The notes under the pieces are model-generated. The model was not told the origin of the DNA. It searched no databases and was given only the letters and a program-made list of their open reading frames with translations. Shown here piece after piece: positions 9,005-17,072 of a DNA stretch of 64,000 nucleotides. This DNA comes from Cupriavidus necator (GTDB lineage Bacteria; Pseudomonadota; Gammaproteobacteria; Burkholderiales; Burkholderiaceae). The DNA lies in assembly GCF_013141915.1 (NCBI RefSeq), contig NZ_SROX01000001.1, forward strand, positions 124,001 to 188,000, written 5' to 3'. Made by a program: the position numbers and the translations under genes. How positions within the stretch are numbered: the first letter of the stretch is position 1; the number at the start of each line of letters is the position of its first letter.

Positions 9005-9318
9005 GATTCTCCTCTGTTGTTTTGTGTGCTTCAGCGCACGCTGCCTCCAGCGCTCCACCTCTGCCCGGACGGACGCGATGAAACGCTCAAACGGTAGAAG
9101 TCCGAACTTTCAGCCGCCTTTCAGTTGTATGGACGTTGGGGTATTCACCGAGGGTCGTGTCACGCAGTCGGCCTCAGCACGGCCGGCGCCCAGCCTCTAC
9201 ATGGCAGCGGCGGCTTCGAGCGCCGTCCGTGACGTGATGACGTCGCTCTCTGCTTCACGAAGCCGGCTTAGCCGTTCCTCGCCATTCGCGGCGATGAACA
9301 GGGGGACAATCTGCAACG
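9005..9318. other. Gap between TctB and the DadA-like gene
   Basis: This 314-bp region lies upstream of the TctB-TctA pair, all on the minus strand, and should hold its promoter. The part nearest the oxidase (about 9198-9316) keeps coding-like third-position G/C on the minus strand, described in the findings. No start codon with a ribosome site or known domain was found. Confidence 0.5.
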
Positions 9319-10560
9319 TCAGTTGCCGAAGCGGGCCGGATCGTACGGGCGCGCATCCACATAAGGCGCCTCGCCGTCGATCAGTTCGGCGAGCAGCCGC
9401 GCCGTGGCGGGGCCAAGGGTAAAGCCCTGGTGCGCATGTCCGAAGTGGAACCACAGGCCAGGATGGCGCGGGGCTCGGCCCACCACCGGGCGCATGTCGG
9501 CCACGCAGGGTCTGGCGCCCAGCCAGGGCGTGTCCTCGACGGCTGTGCCGAGTTCCACCAGTTCGCTGGCATAACGCTCGGCGCGCATAAGTTGCACCGG
9601 CGTGGGCGGCGCATCGTGGCGGGCGAATTCCGCGCCGGTAGTGAGGCGCAGGCCGCGCTTCATTGGCGTCAGCAACAGACCATTCTCGGTATCGAGGAGC
9701 GGCAAGCTGGGCATCGCCGGGGCTGCGTAGTGGCGGTGGTAGCCTCGCTTCACGAACAGCGGAATCCGATAGCCGAGCGGCCGGGTGAGCGACGGCGCCC
9801 ACGGGCCCAGCGCAATGACCGCATGCTGCGCCGTTACCATGCCGTCGTTCGTCGACACGCGCCATCCGCTGCCGGCAGGCTTCAGCGTGGTGGCGTCGCC
9901 AAGGCTGAAGATGCCGCCGGCTTTCTCGTAGCAGGCGGCGTAGCGGTGGACCAGCTCGCCGGGGTCGGCGACGGTCCACGGATCGCGCCAATGGACGGCG
10001 CCTGCCAGCGCGCCGTGCAAGGCCGGCTCCGCGGCGGCGAGGGCGGCGCCGTCCAGGATGCGGCAATCGAGGGCGTGCTCGCGCGAAAGCGCGGCCGCCT
10101 TTGCCGCCTCGCGGTCGAACGCCGCGCTGGTGCGATAAGCCTGCAGCCATCCCTGCTTGCTGACCAGGTCATGCGCGCCCGCCAGCGCGATCAGGCGTTC
10201 GTGCTCGGTCAGGCAATGGCGGATCAGCGCGCTATATGCCGCGACCGTCACCGAATAGCGGCCGGGTGCCGACTCGTGCCAGTAGCGGGCCAGCGCCGGC
10301 AACAGGCCGGCGAGCGCCCGCGGATGGTAATGGACATCGTTGCCCTGGCGCGCCATCACCCGCAGCACGGCGCTCCACTCGCGCGGGAAGGCATAAGGCT
10401 GCACCGCCTCGCGCTGGATGATGCCGGCATTGCCGTAGGAGGTTTCACGGCCAGGCGCCTGCCGATCCACCAGCACCACCGCGTGGCCGCGCTGGCGCAG
10501 CGCCAGCGCCGTGCAGACTCCGACCATGCCGGCGCCGAGTACCAGGATGTCTTTGCTCAT
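9319..10560 (-). CDS. DadA-like FAD-dependent D-amino-acid dehydrogenase/oxidase
   Basis: 413 residues with the N-terminal dinucleotide-binding motif ILVLGAGMVGVCTALALRQRGH (GxGxxG), then the FAD-contact region GRETSYGNAGIIQ. A C-terminal block (PWLGARPCVADMRPVVGRAPRHPG, then GHAHQGFTLGPATARLLAEL) completes the FAD site of the DAO/DadA superfamily. It should oxidatively deaminate an amino or imino acid at the inner face of the membrane; D-amino acid dehydrogenase is the best guess, but other DAO-family substrates are possible. It could be cotranscribed with the downstream TctB-TctA pair, 314 bp away. Confidence 0.8.
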   Translation of the reverse strand: MSKDILVLGAGMVGVCTALALRQRGHAVVLVDRQAPGRETSYGNAGIIQREAVQPYAFPREWSAVLRVMARQGNDVHYHPRALAGLLPALARYWHESAPGRYSVTVAAYSALIRHCLTEHERLIALAGAHDLVSKQGWLQAYRTSAAFDREAAKAAALSREHALDCRILDGAALAAAEPALHGALAGAVHWRDPWTVADPGELVHRYAACYEKAGGIFSLGDATTLKPAGSGWRVSTNDGMVTAQHAVIALGPWAPSLTRPLGYRIPLFVKRGYHRHYAAPAMPSLPLLDTENGLLLTPMKRGLRLTTGAEFARHDAPPTPVQLMRAERYASELVELGTAVEDTPWLGARPCVADMRPVVGRAPRHPGLWFHFGHAHQGFTLGPATARLLAELIDGEAPYVDARPYDPARFGN

Positions 10561-11031
10561 GCGGTAGGGCCCTTCTTTCTTGCAGCGTTGATCCGATGCC
10601 CCGATTCTGCACCGGCGGCGTGCCTGGCGGGACTGGCATCGGCAGCAATTATCTGAATGATCGGTGGCTGCTCCGGCAATCGAATCCGGTTGTGTTGCTG
10701 ATCATTTGTCCGCGACGTCTGGAGAGTCCGGTTGCGGCACAGGGCATGGAGACGGCGTTTGCCGCGTCGCCTTGAATTGAGGCGGCCGGTGCCGGATCTG
10801 TCCAGGATCGTGCAGCCACGCCTGCGCTGTGCTCCATTGTCACGGCGGCGCCGGGTAATGGTGCAGGGGGCACGCAGCGGAGATTTTAGCTGTATAGGGA
10901 AACCGCGCCGAAGCGAGGTCAGTTCCTGCGGAAGGTCTTGGGTGCAAACGCAAGTGAGTGGGAAACCGCAGAGTCCTGAGACTCCGCCACGTCACGGACC
11001 GGCATGCGGACCGATGGTGCTGAGCCGCGGC
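10561..11031. other. 471-bp gap with no recognised gene
   Basis: It separates the oxidase start (minus) from the end of the CaiB-type gene (minus). A frame stays open on the plus strand across it, but that frame continues antisense through the next gene and has no ribosome site. A 5-bp GAGTC/GACTC hairpin near 10972 is too small to call a terminator. Confidence 0.5.
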
Positions 11032-12132
11032 CTACTGCGGATTGTGTTCTCCAACGCCCGCCACAAAATCCTCCCCCTCCGGCAACCCCAACGAAAACCT
11101 GACCGGAAAATTCACCGCAATTCCGCCTTCCTCCGGCACCCGCCGCACCACCTCCCGCGCCCGCACATGCGGATCTTCAAAAAGCGCATTCGGCCCAAGC
11201 ACCGGCGAGAATGGGATATCGAGCGGGGCGAAGAAGGCCTTCCAGTCCGCAAGGTCGCGCGTGCGGAACACCGCCGCCATCAGGTCATTGACTTCCCGCT
11301 TGTGCCCGCCGCGCCCGGCGCGCGTGGCGAAGCGCGGATCGCGCAAGGCAGGAAAGGCGTCCCCCAGCGCTGCGCACAGGTTGTCCCAGAACTTGTTCTC
11401 CAGGATGCCCATCGCCAGGTGCCGGCCGTCGCGCGTTTCGAAGAGGTCGTTTTCCGGCATCACGGTGGGCGATGTTTGGGGCGAGGTTTCATGGGCCCGC
11501 GCCGTCCATGCGCCGTGCGCGGTCCACGACAGGATGGCATCGTGGATCGATACATCCAGGTGCTGGCCCTGTCCGTGCTGGCGCGCGCTCATGATCGCCA
11601 CGGCGAGCGACAACGCGGCGTAGCCGGAGGCGGCGTAGTCCGACACGCGCACGCGCGGGCGCGAGACCTGGTCGTGCACCTGCACCGGCGTGGCCCAGTA
11701 TCCGGCCAGCGCCAGGTAGTTCAGGTCGTGCCCGGCGTAGCTGGCGTACGGGCCGGTCTGGCCGAAGCCCGAGATCGAACACAGCACGATGGCGGGATTG
11801 ACCGCCGCCAGCGCGTCATAGCCCAGCCCCAGGCGTGCCATTACGCCGGGGCGGAAGCCTTCGACCACGGCATCGGCATCGCGCACCAGGTCAAGGAAGG
11901 CCGCGCGGCCCGCGTCGGTTTTCAAGTCCAGCGCGACCGAGCGCTTGCCGCGGTTGAACTGGGCATACACATGCGCCCCCAGCTGCCGCGCAGTGTCGCC
12001 GGTGCCGGGCTGCTCCACCTTGATCACCTCTGCGCCCAGCTGGCGCAGCAGGCTGCAGGCGTGCGGGCCGGGCAGCAACTGGCTCACGTCGATGATGGTG
12101 ACGTCCTTGAGGCAAGACCATTCTGGCTTCAT
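11032..12132 (-). CDS. CaiB/BaiF family protein resembling alpha-methylacyl-CoA racemase
   Basis: 366 residues of the CaiB/BaiF fold, with an N-terminal Rossmann-like part (VTIIDVSQLLPGPHACSLLRQLGAEVIKVE) and the RGKRSVALDLK strand. The active-site stretch reads AGHDLNYLALAG with His135, and SDY follows with Asp165. The 30-residue spacing equals that of the His/Asp base pair of alpha-methylacyl-CoA racemases (His126/Asp156 in the mycobacterial enzyme). A racemase or epimerase acting on a 2-methylacyl-CoA is therefore at least as likely as a CoA transferase. ATG at 12132 chosen; a TTG nine codons earlier is possible. It is last in the minus-strand acyl-CoA module starting at 16034. Confidence 0.8.
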   Translation of the reverse strand: MKPEWSCLKDVTIIDVSQLLPGPHACSLLRQLGAEVIKVEQPGTGDTARQLGAHVYAQFNRGKRSVALDLKTDAGRAAFLDLVRDADAVVEGFRPGVMARLGLGYDALAAVNPAIVLCSISGFGQTGPYASYAGHDLNYLALAGYWATPVQVHDQVSRPRVRVSDYAASGYAALSLAVAIMSARQHGQGQHLDVSIHDAILSWTAHGAWTARAHETSPQTSPTVMPENDLFETRDGRHLAMGILENKFWDNLCAALGDAFPALRDPRFATRAGRGGHKREVNDLMAAVFRTRDLADWKAFFAPLDIPFSPVLGPNALFEDPHVRAREVVRRVPEEGGIAVNFPVRFSLGLPEGEDFVAGVGEHNPQ

Positions 12133-12164
12133 GCGCGGCCTTTGGAGGCTGGGAGGCAATACAG

Positions 12165-12194
12165 GCGCCGCACGCGCGCGGTGGCGTGCGGCGC
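12165..12194 (-). terminator. 11-bp hairpin between Bug gene and CaiB-type gene
   Basis: A perfect 11-bp stem (GCGCCGCACGC / GCGTGCGGCGC) with an 8-base loop lies between the Bug stop at 12212 and the downstream start at 12132. There is no T-run, so it may act as a partial terminator or as an mRNA-stabilising structure for the abundant binding-protein message. Confidence 0.5.
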
Positions 12195-12211
12195 GGGGCA
12201 GGGCGGTTTGC

Positions 12212-13204
12212 TCAGCCGAGGTCGCCGGTCATGCCGATCGACTTCATCAGGTCGCCGTAGCGCGCGTTGTCGCTGGCCACCATGGTGCCGAACTGCGCCG
12301 GCGAGGCGCTGCGGCGCAGTTCGCCGGCGTTGGCCTTGAGCTGGGCGTCGAACACACCGGCGGCCTGCAGCGCGCTGACGGCGGCGTGCAGCTTCTGCGT
12401 CAGCTCGGCCGGGAAATTGGCCGGCGCGAACAGGCCGCTCCAGTTGTCGATGACGAAGCCCGGCGGCAGCGCTTCGGCCATGGTCGGCACGTCGGGGAAA
12501 TAGGGGGAACGGGCCGCGGCAGTGACGGCCAGCACCCTGACCTGGTTGTTGCGCACGTACTGCGTCGCGGTGCCAAGCACCGGCATGCCGAACTGGGTTT
12601 GCCCGGTCAGCATCGAGGTGATGATCTCCGGCGCGCCCTTGTAAGGCACGTGCACGGCGTCGCAGCCGGTCTGGTGCAGCATGGTTTCCACCGCCAGATG
12701 GGCGATGCTGCCCTTGCCGCCGGAGCCGTAGTTGAACTTGCCCGGCGCCTTCTTCATCGCCGCGACCAGTTCGGCGGCGGTCTTGTAGGGCGAGGACATG
12801 GGCACCACCAGCGCGGACGGCCCGCCTGACAGCGCAGTGATCGGCGTGAAGTCATGGGCCGGGTCATACGGCATCTTGCGGTACATGTGCACGTTGATGA
12901 CGTGCGAATTGGCCAGGATGCCCAGCGTGTAGCCGTCGGGCGCGGCACGGCGCAGTGCGCCGGCGCCGATGATGCCGCCCGCGCCGGGCATGTTCTCGAC
13001 CACCACCGGCTGGCCCAGCTTCTTGCCCAGTTCCGCCGACAGCGTGCGGGCGGTGCTGTCGGGCGTGCTGCCGGCGATGAAGGGAACAATCAGCCGGATC
13101 GGGCGGTTGGGGTAGGTGGATGAGGCGCTGGCGGCGCGGGCCGGCAGCAGCAGGCTGCCCAGCGCGGCGGCGCCGGCGGTGGCAAGCCAGTTTCGGCGGT
13201 TCAT
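12212..13204 (-). CDS. Bug-type (TctC) periplasmic substrate-binding protein
   Basis: 330 residues. A twin-arginine-like signal peptide (MNRRNWLATAGAAALGSLLLPARA) leads into YPNRPIRLIVPFIAGSTPD, the Bug family signature. Conserved blocks ENMPGAGGIIGA, APDGYTLGI, LPYDPAHDFTPIT and VPYKGAPE follow. Bug proteins are Venus-flytrap receptors that bind carboxylates through two water-bridged loops and feed TctA/TctB transporters. The ligand cannot be read. ATG at 13204 with GGAGA upstream. It sits inside the acyl-CoA module, so the ligand may be the acid activated by the ligase at 14481-16034. Confidence 0.9.
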   Translation of the reverse strand: MNRRNWLATAGAAALGSLLLPARAASASSTYPNRPIRLIVPFIAGSTPDSTARTLSAELGKKLGQPVVVENMPGAGGIIGAGALRRAAPDGYTLGILANSHVINVHMYRKMPYDPAHDFTPITALSGGPSALVVPMSSPYKTAAELVAAMKKAPGKFNYGSGGKGSIAHLAVETMLHQTGCDAVHVPYKGAPEIITSMLTGQTQFGMPVLGTATQYVRNNQVRVLAVTAAARSPYFPDVPTMAEALPPGFVIDNWSGLFAPANFPAELTQKLHAAVSALQAAGVFDAQLKANAGELRRSASPAQFGTMVASDNARYGDLMKSIGMTGDLG

Positions 13205-13242
13205 GCTTGGTCTCCGTGGTCTTGTCGTAGGGTGCTGTGGGT

Positions 13243-13268
13243 TGCCGGCGGCGACCGTGCCGCCGGCA
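13243..13268 (-). terminator. 10-bp hairpin between dehydrogenase and Bug genes
   Basis: A perfect 10-bp stem (TGCCGGCGGC / GCCGCCGGCA) with a 6-base loop follows the stop of the acyl-CoA dehydrogenase by 3 bases and precedes the Bug start at 13204. No T-run is present; partial termination or mRNA processing is a possible role. Confidence 0.45.
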
Positions 13269-13271
13269 CGG

Positions 13272-14453
13272 TCAGCCTTTCTGCTGCAGCGGTTCCAGGA
13301 TAGCCCGCGCGATGGTGTTGCGCTGGATCTCGCTGGTTCCGGTGAAGATGCGGAACATGCGCAGCTTGCGGAAAGTCTGCTCCACCGGATGGCCGCGCGT
13401 GACGCCGACATTGCCGTGGATCTGCACGGCCTTGTCCGCCACCTCGAAGCAGCGCTCCGAGACAAAGAGCTTGCACGCCGCGGCCTTCATGCGCAGGTCG
13501 GCGCCGGCATCTGCCAGCGCGGCGGTATGCGCGATCATGCTTTCGCAGGCCCACAACGCGGCGGCCATGTCGGCCAGCATGTGCTGGATCGCCTGGAAGC
13601 GCGCGATCGGGCCGCCGAACTGGCGGCGCTGGCCGGCATATTCGAGCGACGACTCATAGGCCCGGGTGGCCAGCCCCAGCATGCTGGGGCAGTGCAGCAG
13701 GCGGTTTACATTGATGCGCGACATCCCCAGCTTGAAGCCGTTGCCTTCGCCGCCAAAGATGTTGGCGCGCGGCACGCGCACATGGTCGAAGCGGATGTCG
13801 CCATCGATATGCTGGCCCGACATCGGCACGTACTCGTTGGTTACGGTCACGCCCGGCAGGTCCAGGTCGACCAGCACCGCGGTGATCGCCGGCGGCGTGG
13901 CGCTGGCGTCGGTCACGCACATGACGATGGCAAAGTCGGCGAACGGCGCGCCGCTGATGTAGTGCTTGCCGCCGTTGATGACCAGGTCATCGCCATCGGC
14001 CACGGCCGAGGTCTTGATGCTTTGCGCGTCGGAGCCGGAATGCGTTTCCGTCAGCGCGAAGCAGGTCGACTTCTCGCCGCGGATCACGGGCTTGAAGTAG
14101 CGCTCGAGCTGGTCGGGGGTGGCGTACTTCAGCATGTTGCCCACGCGCGGCGGGCCGCCCAGGTCGCCCAGCACGTGCGCGGCCAGCGTGGAGCCGCTGG
14201 CGGCCAGGTCGGCCTTGAGCGCGCATTGTTCCTGGATGTTCAGGCCCTTGCCGCCCAGCGCGGTGGGCAGGCAGGCGGCGTAGAAGCCCAGCTCGCTGGA
14301 GCGGCGCCAGACCTGGCGCAGGGTCTCGCGCGGCCACGGGTCTTCCGAGCCCAGGCCCAACTCGTGTTCGAGCGGGCGCAGCTCTTCGTCGATAAAGCGG
14401 CGGATGCCGGCGCGGGTTTCCAGCAGGATGGGGTTGGTCAGGTGGTCGAACAT
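13272..14453 (-). CDS. Acyl-CoA dehydrogenase with unusual active-site loop
   Basis: 393 residues of the acyl-CoA dehydrogenase fold. It has an N-terminal helical domain (FIDEELRPLEHELG), the flavin/substrate middle domain (CFALTETHSGSDA and GGKHYISGA) and a C-terminal helical domain (QRRQFGGPIARFQ, QIHGNVGVTRGHPVEQ, MFRIFTGTSEIQRNTIAR). It should oxidise an acyl-CoA to the enoyl-CoA with FAD and pass electrons to ETF. In the loop that normally reads YEGTS, the catalytic Glu is replaced by Thr371. At the alternative isovaleryl-CoA dehydrogenase position the aligned stretch is INVNRLL, with Asn instead of Glu. The substrate is unknown. It lies 27 bases downstream of the acyl-CoA ligase. Confidence 0.85.
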   Translation of the reverse strand: MFDHLTNPILLETRAGIRRFIDEELRPLEHELGLGSEDPWPRETLRQVWRRSSELGFYAACLPTALGGKGLNIQEQCALKADLAASGSTLAAHVLGDLGGPPRVGNMLKYATPDQLERYFKPVIRGEKSTCFALTETHSGSDAQSIKTSAVADGDDLVINGGKHYISGAPFADFAIVMCVTDASATPPAITAVLVDLDLPGVTVTNEYVPMSGQHIDGDIRFDHVRVPRANIFGGEGNGFKLGMSRINVNRLLHCPSMLGLATRAYESSLEYAGQRRQFGGPIARFQAIQHMLADMAAALWACESMIAHTAALADAGADLRMKAAACKLFVSERCFEVADKAVQIHGNVGVTRGHPVEQTFRKLRMFRIFTGTSEIQRNTIARAILEPLQQKG

Positions 14454-14480
14454 GGCGGTTTCCTCGGTCCGGTTCCGGGT

Positions 14481-16034
14481 TCAGTTGACACGGCGGCCGA
14501 CGCCTTGCCAGTAGCGTTCGCGCACAACCTTGCGGGCCAGCTTGCCGCTGGCGTTCTTGGGCAGCTCGGCGACAAAGTCCACCGAGCGCGGCGACTTGTA
14601 GTCGGCGATGCGCTCGCGGCAGTGCGCGATCAGCTGCTGCGCGGTGGCCTCGCGCCCGGGGCGCAGCGTCACCACGGCCTTGACGCTTTCGCCCCAGGTT
14701 TCGTCCGGCACGCTGATGACGCACGCTTCGAGCACGTCGGGGTGCTGGTACAGCGTGGCCTCGACCTCGGTCGGATAGACGTTGAAGCCGCCGGAGATGA
14801 TCATGTCCTTCTTGCGGTCGACCAGGTACAGGTAGCCGGCCTCGTCCACGCGCGCCATGTCGCCGGTATGCAGCCAGCCGTCGACCAGGGTCTCGCTGGT
14901 CAGGGCGGGCTCGTTCCAGTAACCCTGGAATACGTCTTCGCCACGGATCACCAGTTCGCCGATCTCGCCCACCGCGACTTCGTTGCCGTGCTCGTCGACT
15001 ACGCGCACTTCGGTCTCGCCCAGCGCGCGGCCACACGAGGCCAGGCGCTCAGGGTGGTTGGCGATGGCGTCGGCATGGTCGCTGGTCGACAGCCGCGTGA
15101 CCCCCGAGGTCGATTCGCTGGCGCCATAGCCCTGCGACAGGATCGGGCCGATGCGCTCCCAAGCCTCGCGGATGCGCGCCGGCGCCATCGGCGCGGCGCC
15201 GTAGGCCAGCGTCTTCAGGCTCGATAGGTCGGCCTGCGCCAGCGTGGGCTCGGCCAGCAGCATGTTGATCATGGCCGGCACCATGAAGACATGGGTGATG
15301 CGCAGCCGCGCGACCTCGGCCAGGAAGTGCGCGGGCTCGAATTTCTCGAACAGCACCAGCGTCGCGCCCACGTACAGGTACGGCTGCATCAGCATGCCGG
15401 AGGCGTGCGTGACCGGGCCGATCAGCGCCAGCCGGTCGCCGGGGCGCGCGGGGCGGTCCATGCCCGACACCACCTTGCGCAGCGCCGCCAGGCGGTTGCC
15501 GTAGCTCTGCATGGCGGCCTTGATCTTGCCGGTGGAGCCCGACGAGAAGTGCAGCACGGCCAGGTCGTCGGCGGCGGGGGTGATGTCGGGCGGCGTGGTG
15601 CCGGCGTTGGCCAGCAGCGCCTCGTATTCGACGTAGCCGGCCGGGGCGTCGCCGATGGCGATAAAGGTCTCGATGCTGCCAAAGCCTGCCGTAGTGCGGG
15701 TGTAGCCGGTGTAGCCCGGGCCGGCGATCAGCACGCGCGGGGTGCAGTTCTCGACCACGTCGCTGGCCTCGGCCGCGGTGAAGCGCGGGTTGAGCGCGGC
15801 CTTGACCAGCCCCGCCTTGTACAGCGCGCACTCCAGCTCGACCAGTTCAGGCCGGTTGCGCGACTGCACCGCAACGCGGTCTCCGGGGCGCAGGCCCAGC
15901 GCCAACAGGGCATTGGCCAGGCGCGTTGAACGTTCGTCCAGCTGGCGATAGGTGACCACCTGGTCCTGGTAGAGGATGGCGGGCTGGTCGCCCCAATAAC
16001 GCGCGGCGCGGCGCAGGAAATACGCGAAACCCAT
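14481..16034 (-). CDS. AMP-forming acyl-CoA ligase
   Basis: A 517-residue ANL-superfamily enzyme. The P-loop-like A3 motif is HFSSGSTGKIKAAMQS near residue 165. The A5 motif is GYGASESTSGV, and the hinge region reads GWLHTGDMARVDEAGYLYLVDRKKDMIISGGFNVYP. The A10 lysine is in LPKNASGKLARKVVRE. It activates a carboxylic acid with ATP and CoA to acyl-CoA, AMP and PPi in the cytosol. The acid is not identifiable; medium-chain or aromatic acids are typical of this subgroup. ATG at 16034 chosen from its GGAGA site; an upstream in-frame ATG is less likely. It is the first gene of the module divergent from lysR. Confidence 0.9.
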   Translation of the reverse strand: MGFAYFLRRAARYWGDQPAILYQDQVVTYRQLDERSTRLANALLALGLRPGDRVAVQSRNRPELVELECALYKAGLVKAALNPRFTAAEASDVVENCTPRVLIAGPGYTGYTRTTAGFGSIETFIAIGDAPAGYVEYEALLANAGTTPPDITPAADDLAVLHFSSGSTGKIKAAMQSYGNRLAALRKVVSGMDRPARPGDRLALIGPVTHASGMLMQPYLYVGATLVLFEKFEPAHFLAEVARLRITHVFMVPAMINMLLAEPTLAQADLSSLKTLAYGAAPMAPARIREAWERIGPILSQGYGASESTSGVTRLSTSDHADAIANHPERLASCGRALGETEVRVVDEHGNEVAVGEIGELVIRGEDVFQGYWNEPALTSETLVDGWLHTGDMARVDEAGYLYLVDRKKDMIISGGFNVYPTEVEATLYQHPDVLEACVISVPDETWGESVKAVVTLRPGREATAQQLIAHCRERIADYKSPRSVDFVAELPKNASGKLARKVVRERYWQGVGRRVN

Positions 16035-16131
16035 GCTGTCTCCGTGAAGGCTGGATTGATTCTGGCGCACGCTGGGTGGTGTGCTCTCACGCTGTAGTCT
16101 GTAAGATGGCGGGCATCACCACAATGACGCG

Positions 16132-16147
16132 ATGGCTATAAAGCCAT
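16132..16147. promoter_or_regulatory. Inverted repeat, probable LysR-type operator
   Basis: ATGGCT-ATAA-AGCCAT is a perfect 6-bp inverted repeat with a 4-base spacer. It contains the T-N11-A spacing typical of LysR-type binding sites. It lies 21 bases before the lysR start and about 100 bases before the divergent acyl-CoA ligase start, the classic place for an LTTR recognition site. Confidence 0.65.
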
Positions 16148-16168
16148 AACCGTGGGGAATGTGAAGAC

Positions 16169-17068
16169 ATGGAGACGCGCGATATCGAATACATCCTCGC
16201 CGTGGCGGCGCACGGCGGCATCGGCCGGGCCGCCGAGGCGCTGGGCATCAGCCAGCCGGCGCTGACCAAGGCGGTGCAGCGGGTGGAAAGTCATGCGGGG
16301 CTGCCGCTGTTCGAGCGTACCGCCAACGGCATGACGGCGACCTACGCCGGTACGCGCTTCCTGGAACGCGCACGGCGCATCCAGCTGGAGTATGAGGACG
16401 GCATCAAGGAGATGCTGGGCATCCGCACCGGCGAGCAGGGCATCCTGCGCGTGGGCTATTCGCCATCGATCCCGGGCAATGTGATGCTGGGCGCGTGCCG
16501 GCAGCTGGTGCGCGAGCGGCCCGTGGCGCGGCTGCGGCTGCGCCGCCGGCTGGCGCGTGATCTGCTGGACTTGCTGGCCGCCGGCGATCTGGACATGGCG
16601 GTGGCGCCCACGCCGTCGGGCGCGCTGGCGGCCACTTTCGCGGTGCAACCGCTGTTCGACGACCGGCTGGTGGTGGTGGCCGACGAGGGCCACGCGCTGC
16701 TGCGGCGGCGCAAGCTGCGCCTGGCTGACCTGGCTGAGCAGGAATGGCTGCTGCCGGAAGGCCATATCACGCTGCGCCAGCAGGTCGACGCGGCGTTCCG
16801 CCAGCGCGGCCTGCCGGAGCCGCAGCCGCGCATCGAGATCGATTTCGGCAGCACCTCGCTGTTCGCGCTGATGCAGGGCACGCAGATGCTCAGCATCGCC
16901 AATGCCAGCGGCGACGCCATGCAGCGTGGCCTGCGCGTGCTGCCGCTGGGCGTCGAGGAACTGGACCTGCGCCGGCGCATCGGCGTGGTCACGCGCGAAG
17001 GCGCCTACCTGTCGCCGCTGGCACAGCGCCTGACGGTGCTGCTGCGCGAGCACAGCAGCCAGGCCTAG
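16169..17068 (+). CDS. LysR-family transcriptional regulator
   Basis: 299 residues. The N-terminal winged helix (residues ~1-65) carries GGIGRAAEALGISQPALTKAVQRVESHAGLPLFERTANGMTAT, the LysR signature. It is followed by a linker helix and a two-lobed ligand-binding domain from ~90 onward (LRVGYSPSIPG, DMAVAPTPSG, LVVVADEGHALL). It is divergent from the acyl-CoA ligase with an LTTR-like inverted repeat between them, so it most likely activates the 16034-11032 operon in response to an acid or CoA ester. The Bug gene downstream is convergent and separated by only 4 bases. Confidence 0.92.
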   Translation: METRDIEYILAVAAHGGIGRAAEALGISQPALTKAVQRVESHAGLPLFERTANGMTATYAGTRFLERARRIQLEYEDGIKEMLGIRTGEQGILRVGYSPSIPGNVMLGACRQLVRERPVARLRLRRRLARDLLDLLAAGDLDMAVAPTPSGALAATFAVQPLFDDRLVVVADEGHALLRRRKLRLADLAEQEWLLPEGHITLRQQVDAAFRQRGLPEPQPRIEIDFGSTSLFALMQGTQMLSIANASGDAMQRGLRVLPLGVEELDLRRRIGVVTREGAYLSPLAQRLTVLLREHSSQA

Positions 17069-17072
17069 GCGA

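Noticed and set aside
16035..16168. Longer N-terminus for the acyl-CoA ligase from an upstream in-frame ATG
   Set aside because: The extra residues do not resemble the family and the ribosome site sits before the ATG at 16034.
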